Source of the DNA: Deinococcus puniceus
GTDB lineage: Bacteria > Deinococcota > Deinococci > Deinococcales > Deinococcaceae
DNA length: 64,000 nt
Reading direction: 5' to 3'
Assembly (NCBI RefSeq): GCF_001644565.1
Contig: NZ_CP011387.1
Span: 175,001 to 239,000 of the forward strand
Positions 18,405 to 28,715 of the stretch are shown piece after piece (within the stretch, counting starts at the first letter, position 1; every line of letters begins with the position of its first letter). Under the pieces are notes generated by a model, which worked only from the letters and a program-made list of their open reading frames with translations, was not told the DNA's origin and made no database searches. The position numbers were made by a program, and so were the translations under genes.

Positions 18405-19526
18405 TCAAGCCCCACCCGGAACCCCAGCTTCGGCAAAGGTCTGCATTTCGCGCAGGGTGGCTGCCGCTGCCAGCAACATCGGCGCGGCCAGTACGCCCCC
18501 CGTGCCCTCGCCCAGGCGCAGGCCCAGCCGGAACATGGGCTTCAGGTTCAGGTGAGCCAACTGCGCGGCGTGGCCCACTTCGGCGCACTCTCCGGCGGCA
18601 AACAGGGAGTCGGCTAGGGCGGGGGCCAACGCCACAGCCAGCAGGGCCGCGCTGCCTTCTACGAATCCGTCCAAAATGATGGCCTTCCCCAGAGCCGCCG
18701 CTCCCAGCATCATGCCCAGCATCGCGGCGATCTCGAAGCCGCCGAGGTCGGCCAGCACGCCCAAGGGGTCAGCCGGATCGCTGCCGCCGCGTGCCAACGC
18801 CTCGCGCACGGCGGCCACTTTGCGCTCCAGCGTGGCGTCGTCTACGCCCGTGCCTCGTCCAGTCACGGCGGCGGCGTCTTGCCCCAGTCTGTCCAGCCCC
18901 AACATCCGGGCGGTCAGGGCCGCAGCGGGCGTGGTGTTTCCAATTCCCATTTCTCCGGGCACGATCAGGTCTGCGCCGTCCTGCACGGCTTGGCGGGCCA
19001 GTGCCGCACCAGCCAGAATCAGGGACAGTGCCTCATCCCGGCTCATGGCTGGCCCCGTTCTCAGGTCAGAAGTGCCACGCCTGACCGCCGCCCGTACCAA
19101 CGCCGGATGGGGCGGCAGGTCGGCATTCACGCCCGCATCCATCACGTACACCCGCGCCCCCACGCTGCGGGCAATGGCGTTCACGGCGGCTCCACCCAGT
19201 CCGGCGGGCGTATCGGCCAAGAAGTTGGCGACCATCGCGGGCGTGACTTCGGGCGGGTAGGCGCTGACGGGGTGAGGGCCTGCTGCGACGCCGTGATCTG
19301 CCGCCGCCACCAGCACCGCCACGCCGCGTGGGTGCGGACGGTCAGAGCCGAACACGCCCGCCAGCCGCACGCTGATGTCTTCTAACTCTCCCAGAGCCCC
19401 CAGCGGTTTGGTCAGCTGGGCCTGCCGGATGCGGGCGGCGGCCACCGCAGCGGCGTTGGCGGGTTGTATGGCGGCGACTAGGGCGGCGAGTTCGGGGGGC
19501 AGGGGGGAAAGGGGAGAGATGAGCAT
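18405..19526 (-). CDS. cobT: Nicotinate-nucleotide--dimethylbenzimidazole phosphoribosyltransferase
   Basis: 373-residue enzyme that makes alpha-ribazole phosphate, the lower ligand of cobalamin. Family marks are GIGNTTPAAALTARMLG, preceded by VPGEM, and a long Ala/Gly-rich C-terminal half (EGSAALLAVALA). The length matches the family (~350). It is the last gene of the cobalamin set, but a repeat R1 copy separates it from cobU and TAAGCT lies 6 nt before its ATG, so it can also be transcribed separately as a leaderless message. Confidence 0.95.
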   Translation of the reverse strand: MLISPLSPLPPELAALVAAIQPANAAAVAAARIRQAQLTKPLGALGELEDISVRLAGVFGSDRPHPRGVAVLVAAADHGVAAGPHPVSAYPPEVTPAMVANFLADTPAGLGGAAVNAIARSVGARVYVMDAGVNADLPPHPALVRAAVRRGTSDLRTGPAMSRDEALSLILAGAALARQAVQDGADLIVPGEMGIGNTTPAAALTARMLGLDRLGQDAAAVTGRGTGVDDATLERKVAAVREALARGGSDPADPLGVLADLGGFEIAAMLGMMLGAAALGKAIILDGFVEGSAALLAVALAPALADSLFAAGECAEVGHAAQLAHLNLKPMFRLGLRLGEGTGGVLAAPMLLAAAATLREMQTFAEAGVPGGA

Positions 19527-19532
19527 AGGGAG

Positions 19533-19538
19533 AGCTTA
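19533..19538 (-). promoter_or_regulatory. Leaderless -10 hexamer of cobT
   Basis: TAAGCT on the minus strand, 6 nt (CTCCCT) before the ATG at 19526. Confidence 0.55.
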
Positions 19539-19548
19539 GGGCAGACTT

Positions 19549-19654
19549 GGAAGGTGAACCCCCCCGTTGCTGGCGCAACGCCCCCCCTTAAAGGTGGGGA
19601 CAAAAGCAGTTACGCTCCCCGCAGGAAGCTGGCCGCGAAGCAGACTGGGGGTTG
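19549..19654 (-). repeat. Dispersed structured repeat R1, copy B
   Basis: Same orientation as copy A: GGAAGGTGAACC, hairpin GTTGCTGGCGCAAC, a C-tract, GCGAAGCAGACTGGGGG. It sits inside the cobalamin gene run, between cobU and cobT. Confidence 0.75.
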
Positions 19655-19660
19655 AACCGT

Positions 19661-20173
19661 CTACTTCAGCCGAAGCGGCAGCCCGCTTGCCAGCAGATAC
19701 GCTTCGGCGGAGGCGGCGGCAAAGCGTTGGTTCACACGGCCCAGAATGTCGCGGTAGCTGCGGGCCAGCGCATTGTCGGGCACGATGCCGCTGCCGACTT
19801 CGTTGGTGACGGCAATCAGCAGGCCGCCGCGCAGGGCTTGGGCGTGCAGTACGGCTTCGGCCCGCGCCAGAATCGCCGCCTCATCCAGTCCCGACAGCAA
19901 CAGGTTGCTGACCCACAGGCTCAGGCAGTCCAGCAGAATGGCGGGCGTGGGGGCGACTTGCAGAGCGCTCAGCACGTCCAGCGGTTCCTCTATGGTGTGC
20001 CACTCGGCGGGGCGGTCTGTGCGGTGGCGGGCAATCCGGTCTTCCATTTCGGTGTCGAAGGCCTGCGCGGTGGCGAGGTACGTGACGCTGCTACCCGCCC
20101 GCTCCTGCACCAGCCGCTCTGCAAACCTGCTTTTGCCGCTGCGTACGCCGCCCGTCACAAAAATCAGGGTCAT
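19661..20173 (-). CDS. cobU: Adenosylcobinamide kinase / adenosylcobinamide-phosphate guanylyltransferase
   Basis: 170-residue bifunctional enzyme of the cobalamin nucleotide loop pathway. The P-loop is VTGGVRSGKSRFAE at the N-terminus, and the NEVGSGIVPDNALAR stretch typical of CobU/CobP is near residue 120. A His (DRIARHRTDRP) occupies the position where family members are guanylylated. The ATG at 20173 overlaps the stop of the NmrA-like gene by 4 nt (ATGA), so the two are coupled. A longer frame upstream is the overlap region and has no family similarity. Confidence 0.94.
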   Translation of the reverse strand: MTLIFVTGGVRSGKSRFAERLVQERAGSSVTYLATAQAFDTEMEDRIARHRTDRPAEWHTIEEPLDVLSALQVAPTPAILLDCLSLWVSNLLLSGLDEAAILARAEAVLHAQALRGGLLIAVTNEVGSGIVPDNALARSYRDILGRVNQRFAAASAEAYLLASGLPLRLK

Positions 20174-20967
20174 AGGGTGGATTCGCGCAGGAAGTTGGCC
20201 CAAGTGCGCCCCTCGTAGGCTGCCTGCGGTGCTGTGAGGACGCCGCGCCCAATAGCCTGCAAAAAGGGGTGAGGTGGCACGAAGGGCAGGGGCAGCAACA
20301 GCTTGCGCTGGTGGTGGGCGGCCAGCCACGTCCGCGTCAGGTCGTGCAGCGTCATCACCTCTGGCCCGGCCAAGACCGTTTCGCCGCGTGTGCCGCGCAG
20401 GGCGTGGTCGGCCAGCACAGCCGCCACATCTGCTACGGCCACTGGTTGCAGTTGCCCCGGCAGCAGCGGCACCAGCGGCACCAGCGGCCAGCGCGTCAAT
20501 CCGGTGAGTATTTCGGCCACAAATTCCTGAAATTGGGTGGCCCGGAAAATCAGATGGGGGAGGCCGCTGCTCTGTACCAGTGCTTCACCACGCACCTTGC
20601 CCGCGTAATAGCCAAAGGCGGTGGCCTGAGCCGCGCCCACAATCGACACGTACAGCACGGCGGGCGGGGTCGCGGTATTCCGGCAAGCTTGCAGCAGATT
20701 GCGGGTGGCCGTCACGTCCTGCACGGGGTCGGCGGGGTCATGGGCGGCATGAATCACGGTGCTTACGCCGCGCAGAGCTTCGGTCAGCCCCTCACCCGTC
20801 ACGAGGTCGCCCACGAGATAGGTCAGGCCCGCAGTGGGCGCGGCAGTGGGCGGACGGCGGGTCAGCACCCGCACCTCGGCCCCCTGCCGCAACAGTTCGG
20901 CCACGAGGGGGCGGCCCAGTTGCCCGGTGCCCCCCGTGACCAAGAAGGGAACTTGTACGGAAGTCAT
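20170..20967 (-). CDS. NmrA-like NAD(P)-binding protein (atypical SDR)
   Basis: 265 residues with an N-terminal Rossmann fold: VTGGTGQLGRPLVAELLRQG, then RVLTRRPP as cofactor 2'-phosphate site, GLTYLVGDL and HAAHDP. The YxxxK active-site pair of classical reductases appears only as YYAGKVRGE, fitting the atypical NmrA/NAD(P)-binding group that may sense or reduce ligands. It lies inside the cobalamin genes although no cobalamin step is assigned to this family. A TAGGCT hexamer formed with the cobC stop codon lies 6 nt before its ATG, so it may be made from its own leaderless promoter. Confidence 0.83.
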   Translation of the reverse strand: MTSVQVPFLVTGGTGQLGRPLVAELLRQGAEVRVLTRRPPTAAPTAGLTYLVGDLVTGEGLTEALRGVSTVIHAAHDPADPVQDVTATRNLLQACRNTATPPAVLYVSIVGAAQATAFGYYAGKVRGEALVQSSGLPHLIFRATQFQEFVAEILTGLTRWPLVPLVPLLPGQLQPVAVADVAAVLADHALRGTRGETVLAGPEVMTLHDLTRTWLAAHHQRKLLLPLPFVPPHPFLQAIGRGVLTAPQAAYEGRTWANFLRESTL

Positions 20968-20973
20968 GCCCTC

Positions 20974-20979
20974 AGCCTA
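20974..20979 (-). promoter_or_regulatory. Leaderless -10 that includes the cobC stop codon
   Basis: TAGGCT on the minus strand: its TAG is the cobC stop, and the ATG of the NmrA-like gene follows after 6 nt (GAGGGC). Confidence 0.5.
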
Positions 20980-21615
20980 ACCAGCAGGGGAACCCAGATG
21001 CGAGAGCCACCAGTCCCCGCCCATCGAAGATGGATGCACTGCGGCCCGGTGCAGCACCGCCCTGCCCCCCGGCGCGATTTCGGCGGCCCGCAGACCCACG
21101 GTCAGGCGCAGCAGGGCCAGCAGCGGGCCAGCGTGCGTAAAAGCTAGCACCGTTCCCGCGTGTGGCAGGTCGTCCAGCCACTCCTGAAGGCGGGCATGGA
21201 AGGCGCGGCCCGTTTCGCCGCCCGGTGGCCCGGAGTCGGAATCAGGATCAGAGAGGGCCTCAATCCAGTCTCGCGGGGCCGTCCCATACTGCGCCTCCAG
21301 TTCCGCCCAAGTGTGGCCTGCCATCACGCCAAAATGGGCTTCTTGCAGGGCTGGGGCCGCTTGCGCCTGCGGAAAGCCTGCCAGCGCCGCCGTTTCGCGT
21401 GCCCGCTGTGTCGGGGAGGTGTAAGCCAACGCCGGAGCCGCTCGTGTTGTTGCCAGTGTGCCCGACAGTTTCGTCGCCAGTGCCCGCCCCGCGTCCGACA
21501 GGGGCGCGTCTTCTCCCACTTTTGGATAGCGCCGCTGAACATTGGGCAGCGTGGGCGCGTGCCGGATCAGGTGCAGGGTGAGTGGGGGAGACTCCAAGCT
21601 CACCCCTTCCCCCAT
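20977..21615 (-). CDS. cobC: Histidine phosphatase, CobC-like (alpha-ribazole phosphatase)
   Basis: 212-residue member of the phosphoglycerate mutase-like phosphatases. The catalytic loop is [10 protein letters not shown] near residue 15, a second Arg is in [20 protein letters not shown] is mid-protein and the second His is in [12 protein letters not shown]. It probably removes phosphate from alpha-ribazole phosphate or adenosylcobalamin phosphate. Placement between cobS and cobU supports that; motif alone would not separate it from other phosphatases. The ATG at 21615 lies inside the end of cobS (16-nt overlap). Confidence 0.85.
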   Translation of the reverse strand: MGEGVSLESPPLTLHLIRHAPTLPNVQRRYPKVGEDAPLSDAGRALATKLSGTLATTRAAPALAYTSPTQRARETAALAGFPQAQAAPALQEAHFGVMAGHTWAELEAQYGTAPRDWIEALSDPDSDSGPPGGETGRAFHARLQEWLDDLPHAGTVLAFTHAGPLLALLRLTVGLRAAEIAPGGRAVLHRAAVHPSSMGGDWWLSHLGSPAG

Positions 21616-22331
21616 GCATATGCGCCCAGCGCCACCAGTTCGGCCACCACCACCACGAGGCCGTAGATATCGCCGCTGATGCCGCCGCCCAAGCGCCCCG
21701 CCGCGAACCGGGCCACCAGCAATGCCGCGATCAGGGCCGCCAGAAAGGCCACGCCTGCCCCCGGCAGCAGCAGCGCGGGCACGGCCAGCAGCAGCGCCAG
21801 CCCCCAGCGTCCCTCGCGCGAGCGTGCGCCCAAAGATTCCTGCCGCGCCGCCGGAAACAGGTTCATGGGGGCCAGCAGCACCAGCCGCGCCGCCACCGCC
21901 GCCACCACTGCCGCGTAAGCCGGAATATTGGCCGCCAGCAGGCTCCACAGCATCAGCAGGCTCAGGGCCCCGGTGGCCAGCCCGAACGCGCCCACATGCA
22001 CGTCATGAATGATTTCTAGGCGGCGCTCCGGGCTTTTCATGGCGAACAGGGCGTCGGCGCTGTCCACGAGGCCGTCAAAGTGCAGCATTCCGGTCACGAG
22101 CAACCACGCGCCTACCGCCAACGCCGCCCGCACGCCGTTCGGCAAGGGTAGGGGCAGCCACAGCGTCAGGGCCACCACGCCGCCCACCGCGTACCCGGCC
22201 AGCGGATAGTAAGCACTGGCCCGCGCAAAATCGCCGTCTTGCACCTTCTGGATATGCGGCAACGGCAGCGTGGTCAGAAAGGTCAGGGCGAGGTGTGCGG
22301 CGGCCAGTTGTTGCCTAAACACGTTCTTCAA
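21600..22331 (-). CDS. cobS: Adenosylcobinamide-GDP ribazoletransferase (cobalamin synthase)
   Basis: 243-residue integral membrane enzyme that joins adenosylcobinamide-GDP to alpha-ribazole. The conserved [13 protein letters not shown] metal/substrate motif is near residue 85, followed by [12 protein letters not shown]. Six or more hydrophobic helices follow, and [10 protein letters not shown] near the end is also family-typical. Its start overlaps the stop of the metal-regulator gene by 4 nt. Confidence 0.95.
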   Translation of the reverse strand: MKNVFRQQLAAAHLALTFLTTLPLPHIQKVQDGDFARASAYYPLAGYAVGGVVALTLWLPLPLPNGVRAALAVGAWLLVTGMLHFDGLVDSADALFAMKSPERRLEIIHDVHVGAFGLATGALSLLMLWSLLAANIPAYAAVVAAVAARLVLLAPMNLFPAARQESLGARSREGRWGLALLLAVPALLLPGAGVAFLAALIAALLVARFAAGRLGGGISGDIYGLVVVVAELVALGAYAWGKG

Positions 22332-23074
22332 CCGGGGGCCTTCTCCCCGGCAACACCAGACTCAGTAACACCAGACTCGGCCACACCAGCTCCGGCATGA
22401 ACGTGAACCTGCGCGGCCACAGCGAGGGCCAGCGTCAGAGCGTGCTCTGCAGTGGGGCCGATCTCAACGGTCAGCGTGCCCAACGCGGCGTCTACCACCC
22501 GTACCTGTAGGGTAACGCCGGGAGTCAGGCCCGCCGCCACAAGCGCCCGCAACTGCTCGGCGTCGCCGTCTGGCACGCGGGCCACCATACCGCCGTCGCC
22601 CACCGCCAACTGAGACAGCCGCCGCTCTGCGCGTGCAGGCACCTCGCCCGCCAGCGTGGGAATCGGGTCGCCGTGCGGGTCGTGCGTGGGGTCGCCCAGC
22701 CACGCGGCGATGCGGGCCTCCAGCCGCTCGCTCAGGGCGTGTTCCAGCCGCTCGGCTTCCTCGTGTACCTCGTCCAGCGGCACGCCTAACGCCCGGTGCA
22801 GAAACAGTTCCAGCAGGCGGTGATGCCGCAAGACTTCCAGCGCCACCCGCTCGCCCTCGGCGGTCAGGCGTGCGCCCTGATACGGCGCGTGAGACACGAG
22901 GCCCTGCTCGCTGAGCTTGCGGAGCATCCCGGTTACGCTGGCCGGAGCTACACCGAGCGCGTCGGCCAACGCCTGCGTACTGACTTTGCCGCCGCCTTTT
23001 TGCCCACTCAGGCCAAGGGCGTACAGCTGTTTGACGTAATCCTCGGCAGAGGGTGAAAGCGTGCGGGCGGTCAT
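22328..23074 (-). CDS. DtxR/MntR-family metal-dependent transcriptional regulator
   Basis: 248 residues. An N-terminal winged helix ([13 protein letters not shown], then [24 protein letters not shown]) is followed by the dimerisation/metal domain ([29 protein letters not shown]) and a FeoA/SH3-like C-terminal domain. This matches MntR/IdeR repressors that bind DNA with Mn or Fe. Unusually it is the first gene of the cobalamin run, overlapping cobS by 4 nt. TACCAT is 6 nt before the ATG, so expression is leaderless. The metal and target genes cannot be read; cobalt is an inference from context. Confidence 0.9.
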   Translation of the reverse strand: MTARTLSPSAEDYVKQLYALGLSGQKGGGKVSTQALADALGVAPASVTGMLRKLSEQGLVSHAPYQGARLTAEGERVALEVLRHHRLLELFLHRALGVPLDEVHEEAERLEHALSERLEARIAAWLGDPTHDPHGDPIPTLAGEVPARAERRLSQLAVGDGGMVARVPDGDAEQLRALVAAGLTPGVTLQVRVVDAALGTLTVEIGPTAEHALTLALAVAAQVHVHAGAGVAESGVTESGVAGEKAPG

Positions 23075-23080
23075 GGCCCT

Positions 23081-23086
23081 ATGGTA
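23081..23086 (-). promoter_or_regulatory. Leaderless -10 hexamer of the metal regulator-cobalamin operon
   Basis: TACCAT on the minus strand, 6 nt (AGGGCC) before the ATG. No cobalamin riboswitch B12-box was seen upstream. Confidence 0.5.
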
Positions 23087-23096
23087 ACGGGGGAAG

Positions 23097-23244
23097 GGGG
23101 GTTCACCTTCCAAGTCAGATTGAGTCGCGTGTAAACCCCCCAGTCTGCTCCGCAGCCAGCCCCCCTTAGAGGGGAGCGAAAGTGCTTGTGTCCTCCCCTC
23201 AAGGGGGGGCGTTGCGGAGCAACGGGGGGTTCACCTTCCAACTC
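23097..23244 (+). repeat. Dispersed structured repeat R1, copy C
   Basis: AACCCCCCAGTCTGC, CCGCAGCCAGCCCCCCTT, hairpin GTTGCGGAGCAAC, GGGGGGTTCACCTTCCAA. The final GGTTCACCTTCCAA is duplicated at the left end. It lies between the divergent metal regulator and sigma factor genes. Confidence 0.8.
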
Positions 23245-23280
23245 AACCCTGTGTGGAACTTTTCCCCCGCCTCCCGCCTC

Positions 23281-23286
23281 TAACCT
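23281..23286 (+). promoter_or_regulatory. Leaderless -10 hexamer of the ECF sigma gene
   Basis: TAACCT, 5 nt before the GTG at 23292. Confidence 0.4.
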
Positions 23287-23291
23287 ATGAG

Positions 23292-23864
23292 GTGACCTTG
23301 AATGACTCTCCCGATCTCCAACATTTGCCTGATGAGGCGCTGGTGCAGGCCTTCCGGCAGTCGGGGCCGCGCCGCGAGGGGGCGTTCGAGGTGCTAGTCA
23401 CGCGCCACGCGCCGCGTATTCACCGCCTCGCCGCCAGCATGGTTGGCCCCAGCGCGGCAGACGACGTGGTGCAGGACGTGTTTATCGCGGTTCACGGTGG
23501 CCTGAACACCTTCCGGGCAGAGGCGGCCTTTTCCACCTGGCTGCACCGAATCGCCCTGAATGCCTGCATGCGGGCGCTGAAAGCCCGCCAGAATGTGCCG
23601 CTGGAATCGGTGGCCGAGCCTGCCGCGCCGCACAATCTGGCGTTGTCTGGAGAAAATACCGACCTGCGCGAACGCCTTGCCCGCGCCATGCACACGCTGC
23701 CGCCCGATCAGCGCGAGGCGTTGGCTCTGCGCGAATTGTCGGGGCTGGACTACGCCGAAATAGCCGACATTACGGGCGCGGAACTGGGCACCGTGAAAAG
23801 CCGAATCAACCGGGCGCGGGCCGCGTTGCGCGCGCTGCTGACCAAAACAGGAGTGACCCCATGA
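23292..23864 (+). CDS. ECF-type RNA polymerase sigma factor
   Basis: 190-residue group IV sigma factor. Region 2 is [36 protein letters not shown], containing the -10 recognition helix; region 4 is [45 protein letters not shown]. The start is uncertain: GTG at 23292 is 5 nt behind TAACCT, and TTG at 23298 has GAGGTGA upstream; both give nearly the same protein. It overlaps the next gene by 4 nt (ATGA), the usual layout of sigma with its anti-sigma factor. Confidence 0.92.
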   Translation: MTLNDSPDLQHLPDEALVQAFRQSGPRREGAFEVLVTRHAPRIHRLAASMVGPSAADDVVQDVFIAVHGGLNTFRAEAAFSTWLHRIALNACMRALKARQNVPLESVAEPAAPHNLALSGENTDLRERLARAMHTLPPDQREALALRELSGLDYAEIADITGAELGTVKSRINRARAALRALLTKTGVTP

Positions 23865-24241
23865 GTCAGTTTGACCCAGCCAAATTTGAGCCAGAGAGGG
23901 ATACCAGCGACGCCGAACTGGACGCGCTGTTTGCAAGGGCCAGAGAACCGAATGAAGCTGATGCAGGTGCGGCAGCGCGGTTTTTGGCAGGCCACCGGGC
24001 GAGGCTGGAGCAAACTCAGATGGCCCAAACTGAGATGGCACAGGCTCAAGCGGTTGCCGCGCCACCTCCCCGCCCGATCTGGCGCACACACAACATACCC
24101 GCGAAATGGATTGCCGCCGCCCTCGCCTCAGCCGCCGTCATTGCCGGAGTCAGTGTGTTGCGGCCCGCCCTGATGCCGTCCGATCTGCCCGCCAGTGCCG
24201 CGTATGCCGTCTATCAGGATGCTCTGGGGGAAGGATGGTAA
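23861..24241 (+). CDS. Probable membrane-anchored anti-sigma factor
   Basis: 126 residues. The first ~85 residues are soluble, acidic then Gln/Met/Ala-rich. One membrane segment follows ([20 protein letters not shown]), with a short outer tail. No zinc-binding HxxxCxxC motif is present, so it is not of the ZAS class. The call rests on overlap with the ECF sigma gene and on topology rather than sequence similarity. It overlaps the next gene by 7 nt. Confidence 0.6.
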   Translation: MSQFDPAKFEPERDTSDAELDALFARAREPNEADAGAAARFLAGHRARLEQTQMAQTEMAQAQAVAAPPPRPIWRTHNIPAKWIAAALASAAVIAGVSVLRPALMPSDLPASAAYAVYQDALGEGW

Positions 24242-25035
24242 AACTCCTGCCCGTGCTGGGCCTGCTTTTGCTGAGTTCTGCCCACGCTACCTATTCCACC
24301 TCTGCTGCCGAAGACCTCGCCGCCGCCCTCAAAAAAGCCCGCCAGTGGACGGCACGCGGGCAAGTGGAAGTCAGCGTGTTTTTTCCGCCCCGAACCACGC
24401 CCACGCGCACGGCCAACGCCCTGCCTGCCGTTCCCTTTCGGCCCGCGCTGCTGGCCCGCAATTTTACGGTCACGCGCAGCGATGCAGAAGCCATTGCAGG
24501 CCGCCCCAGCACCCGCTTTGACCTGACGCCCAAGCAGGGCGCGGCGGCCCGCTGGAGCCTGTGGATAGACCGGGAATGGAATGTGCCGCTGGCCTTCGAG
24601 GAACGCATGCCAGACGGCACGTTGGCCCGCCGCGCCGCTTTCCTGAAGGTGAATGGAGCGTTGGCCCGCGCACCCGCGCCACAACTCCCTTCCGGCAGCG
24701 GCCTCGGCGCGGTGCTGAAAGCCGCCTTACCGGGCCTGCGCCTGCCCGCTGGCTTTGTCCCTGTGGCCGCCAGAGCACGCGCCGCAGCTCAGGGTGGTAT
24801 CGAAATCACGCTGTCGGACGGCGTGAACGTGCTGGCCCTGATCGTGGCCCCGCGCAACGTGCGCGGGGCGGTGGGTGTGGCCTCGGTGCGCGTGGCGGGA
24901 GCGGGCGGCGTGCGCTTCGTGTGGCTGGTAGGCAACCTGCCCGATGCGGCCCTGAAACTGGCATTGGCGAACGTGCGGCAAGTGAATGAAGCGGGGTTGG
25001 GAACTTTTGCGGCTCCGGTTGACTCCAACAGGTAA
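24235..25035 (+). CDS. Exported protein, possibly MucB/RseB-like sigma regulator
   Basis: 266-residue secreted protein with a signal peptide ([18 protein letters not shown]). The mature N-terminal half ([20 protein letters not shown], then [20 protein letters not shown] and [15 protein letters not shown]) has the strand pattern of the RseB/LolA-like half-barrel that binds lipoproteins or envelope-stress signals; the 'W.D...PL.fE' line is typical. The C-terminal half ends [20 protein letters not shown]. Third gene of the sigma cassette, overlapping gene two. It likely senses the signal for the anti-sigma factor; this is inferred. Confidence 0.65.
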   Translation: MVKLLPVLGLLLLSSAHATYSTSAAEDLAAALKKARQWTARGQVEVSVFFPPRTTPTRTANALPAVPFRPALLARNFTVTRSDAEAIAGRPSTRFDLTPKQGAAARWSLWIDREWNVPLAFEERMPDGTLARRAAFLKVNGALARAPAPQLPSGSGLGAVLKAALPGLRLPAGFVPVAARARAAAQGGIEITLSDGVNVLALIVAPRNVRGAVGVASVRVAGAGGVRFVWLVGNLPDAALKLALANVRQVNEAGLGTFAAPVDSNR

Positions 25036-25163
25036 GAGCTTGGCTGTGGGCCGTGAGCGAAAGGCTCAAATGCTGTGCCCCGCCTCGCTTTTTCCCCTCA
25101 CCACTGACAGAATCCCCCCGCCCTTTCCACGATCTACGATCCACCCCCTTCAGGAGCGCCCCC

Positions 25164-26444
25164 ATGACCCTCCCCCCTTATTCCCGCCCCCTGACTGCTG
25201 AGGACGCCGCGCACCTGCTGAGGCGCACTTCGTTCGGGGCCACCGACGCCCAAATTCGCGCACTGGTGGGCCGTGATGCCCGCACCGTGGCCCGTGAACT
25301 CCTGAGTTTCGACGGCGCTGAGGCTCCCGGCAATCCCTTTGACCCGGCGCAGGCGGCCACCCCTGCTGCGGGCCTGCAACTGATCCGTGCCCGCTGGCTC
25401 TTCGAAATGCTGTACGGCCCCCACCCCCTACGCGAACGCCTGACGCTGCTGTGGAGCAACCATTTTGTGGTGGGCACCGACAAGGTGAAGAACGTGCCCG
25501 CGCTGACCGAATACCTGTCGCTGTTGCGGCGGCACGCGGCCACGCCCAGCTTTTCGGCCTTCGCGCTGGACGTGGCCCGCACGCCCGCCATGCTGCGGTA
25601 CCTCGACAACGATCAGAACCGCAACGGCAAGCCCAACGAAAACTTTAGCCGAGAGTTGCTGGAACTGTTTACCACCGGGATCGGCTCCCCTACGCAGCAA
25701 AACTACACCGAGGAAGACGTGAAGGAAGGGGCGCGGGCGCTGAGTGGCTGGACATTTATCGGCGGGCGCGGCAACCAAAAGTATCTGGAAGCTCCGAAAT
25801 TCGTGTTCAACCCCAAGCAGCACGACAACGGGCGCAAGACCTACTTGGGCAAAACGGGCAATCTGACGGGCGAAGACGTGCTGGCGCTGGCGGCGGGGCA
25901 TCCGGCCACCGCCGTATTCGTGGCCCGCAAGTTGCACCGCGCCTTCGTGTCCGATGTGCCCACCGAGGCCGCCGTGAAGGGCAGCGCCGAAACGTTTGCC
26001 CGCACGGGCGGCAACATTCGCGCCGTACTGGAAGAACTGCTGTCCAGCGAAGTGTTTTATGCCAGCCGCGCCGCCGTGATTCGTGGCCCGGTGGAGTTTA
26101 TCGCCGCCGCCCTCCGCAGTTTTGGCAGCCCCAAGATGGAAGCCAAGCAACTGCTGAATCTGGTGCAAACCGCCGGACGCATGGGCCAACTGCTGCTGCA
26201 ACCCGACACCGTGAAGGGCTGGGATGGGGGCCGAGAATGGATCAATGACACCACCCTGCTGGGGCGCATGCAACTGGCCGCCGCCCTCAGCCTCGGCGCG
26301 AACGCCCCCAAGCTGGACACCCCGCCCACGCCGCTGGCCCTGCTGGGCACGGAGCGGGCAGCGACGGCGGCGGCTTTAAACGGCCTGAGTGCCAAGCAAC
26401 GGACGTATCTAATGCTGATCAGTCCGGAATTTCAATTGGCTTAA
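25164..26444 (+). CDS. DUF1800 domain protein
   Basis: 426 residues. Characteristic DUF1800 features are [18 protein letters not shown] at the N-terminus, [55 protein letters not shown], and the [13 protein letters not shown] stretch near the end. The biochemical role of the family is unknown; it is almost always paired with DUF1501 genes, as here (144 nt downstream across a repeat). No signal peptide was found. A CAGGAGCG ribosome-binding site precedes the ATG. Confidence 0.9.
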   Translation: MTLPPYSRPLTAEDAAHLLRRTSFGATDAQIRALVGRDARTVARELLSFDGAEAPGNPFDPAQAATPAAGLQLIRARWLFEMLYGPHPLRERLTLLWSNHFVVGTDKVKNVPALTEYLSLLRRHAATPSFSAFALDVARTPAMLRYLDNDQNRNGKPNENFSRELLELFTTGIGSPTQQNYTEEDVKEGARALSGWTFIGGRGNQKYLEAPKFVFNPKQHDNGRKTYLGKTGNLTGEDVLALAAGHPATAVFVARKLHRAFVSDVPTEAAVKGSAETFARTGGNIRAVLEELLSSEVFYASRAAVIRGPVEFIAAALRSFGSPKMEAKQLLNLVQTAGRMGQLLLQPDTVKGWDGGREWINDTTLLGRMQLAAALSLGANAPKLDTPPTPLALLGTERAATAAALNGLSAKQRTYLMLISPEFQLA

Positions 26445-26446
26445 AA

Positions 26447-26556
26447 GCTAACCCCTCCGTCCCTGCGGGCCACCTCCCCTCAAGGGGAGGACAAAAGCTC
26501 TTAGATCCTCCCCTCAAGGGGGGGCGTTGCGAAGCAACGGGGGGTTCACCTTCCAC
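26447..26556 (+). repeat. Dispersed structured repeat R1, copy D (diverged left half)
   Basis: The right half matches well: TCCCCTCAAGGGGGGGCG, hairpin GTTGCGAAGCAAC, GGGGGGTTCACCTTCCA. The left half has CTCCCCTCAAGGGGAGG in place of the usual CAGCCAGCCCCCC block. It lies between the DUF1800 and DUF1501 genes. Confidence 0.75.
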
Positions 26557-26587
26557 TGCCAAACTCACCACTCACAGAGGTTCCCCC

Positions 26588-27762
<1,175 letters not shown>

Positions 27763-27763
<1 letters not shown>

Positions 27764-28239
27764 TGGGGGTTGGCCTGAAACTCACCGAAAAGCACGTTCT
27801 GGGCGGCCTCATCGCTCTGCTGGTGCTGGCTGCCCCCGCTGCTCTCGCTCTGCCCAAATACCGCCTCCAAGCCATCAATCAGTTTCATCTGGATGACGGC
27901 AGCGGGTTGGCGGCTCTAGACCGCCGTGTGATGTCGTGCAGCTATTGCCACGTCAAGGAGTCCGGCGGCGCACCGTGGAACCCCTTTGGCGAGGCCATTC
28001 AAGCCACGTTCAAGGCCAATGCCGAAGCGGGCGGCAAGGCCAAATTCCCTGAAATCCTATTTACCTTGCTCGAATCAGGCGGAGATGCCGACGGCGACAC
28101 TTACCCCGACGCGCTGGAAGTGTGGGCCAAAACGCTGCCGGGAGACGCGGCCAGCAAGCCGGATGGGGTGCTAGAGACCGTGCAGGCCGAGTTTGAGGCG
28201 GTGGGCGGGGCTGAGCAGTTTATGCCGAGAGGGAAGTAG
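27763..28239 (+). CDS. Membrane-anchored protein with single c-type heme motif
   Basis: 158 residues. An N-terminal hydrophobic segment (HVLGGLIALLVLAAPAALA) exports or anchors it. A single CxxCH heme-binding motif, CSYCH, is at 59-63. DADGDTYPDALE at 108-119 resembles a calcium-binding Dx(D)xD loop as in thrombospondin type 3 or dockerin repeats. It overlaps the DUF1501 stop by one base (TGATG), strong evidence for co-translation. It may pass electrons to or from the exported DUF1501 protein; that is inferred. Confidence 0.75.
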
Positions 28240-28253
28240 GAATTGAGCCGCGT

Positions 28254-28404
28254 GTGAACCCCCCAGTCTGCTTCGCAGCCAGCCCCCCTTAAGGGGAGCG
28301 CAACGGCTTTTAATCCCCACCTCTAAGGGGGGGCATTGCGCTAGCAACGGGGGGGTTCACCTTCCAGCTCAACTCTGGGATTGCGTCAGCAACGGGGGGT
28401 TCGC
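28254..28404 (+). repeat. Dispersed structured repeat R1, copy E with duplicated tail
   Basis: A full element (AACCCCCCAGTCTGC ... GGGGGGGTTCACCTTCCA) ends near 28366. A second partial copy of its right end (GCGTCAGCAACGGGGGGTTC) follows at about 28382-28404. Confidence 0.8.
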
Positions 28405-28425
28405 CCGCAAGCTTCGCTGCCCCTC

Positions 28426-28620
28426 CTACCCGTCCTCATCCTCCGGTTCCTCCAGCGGATGCGCCAGCGGTTGAAAGCGGGCGTGATCCTCGGTGGGCGT
28501 CCGGTTTTCGCGCTCGGCGTCGGCGGGGCCAGTGTCTACGCCGCTGATCAACACCTCGCTGATAACAACCTCGCCCTGCTGGGAGTCGCCAGAGTGCTTG
28601 CCGCCGCTGGGTTGTGTCAT
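28426..28620 (-). CDS. Small acidic protein, 64 residues
   Basis: Not recognised. It is hydrophilic and strongly acidic at the C-terminus (LEEPEDEDG), with no membrane segment. The case for a real gene is the promoter: TAGACT lies 7 nt before the ATG, the same leaderless layout as confirmed genes here. It is divergent from the TetR regulator. A chance frame cannot be excluded. Confidence 0.45.
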   Translation of the reverse strand: MTQPSGGKHSGDSQQGEVVISEVLISGVDTGPADAERENRTPTEDHARFQPLAHPLEEPEDEDG

Positions 28621-28627
28621 ACCCCGC

Positions 28628-28633
28628 AGTCTA
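28628..28633 (-). promoter_or_regulatory. Leaderless -10 hexamer of the small acidic protein
   Basis: TAGACT on the minus strand, 7 nt before the ATG at 28620; CTGACG about 15 nt further upstream could act as a -35. Confidence 0.4.
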
Positions 28634-28715
28634 GGCCCATTTTCCCGCCGTCAGGTGTGCGCCCGCTCAAGGCTTTCACTGGAATTGTCACCCTCCCTAC
28701 GGTCAGACTTCCCTA

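Noticed and set aside
23075..23291. Cobalamin riboswitch before the cobalamin run
   Set aside because: No B12-box-like sequence; the space is taken by repeat R1 and the divergent leaderless promoters.
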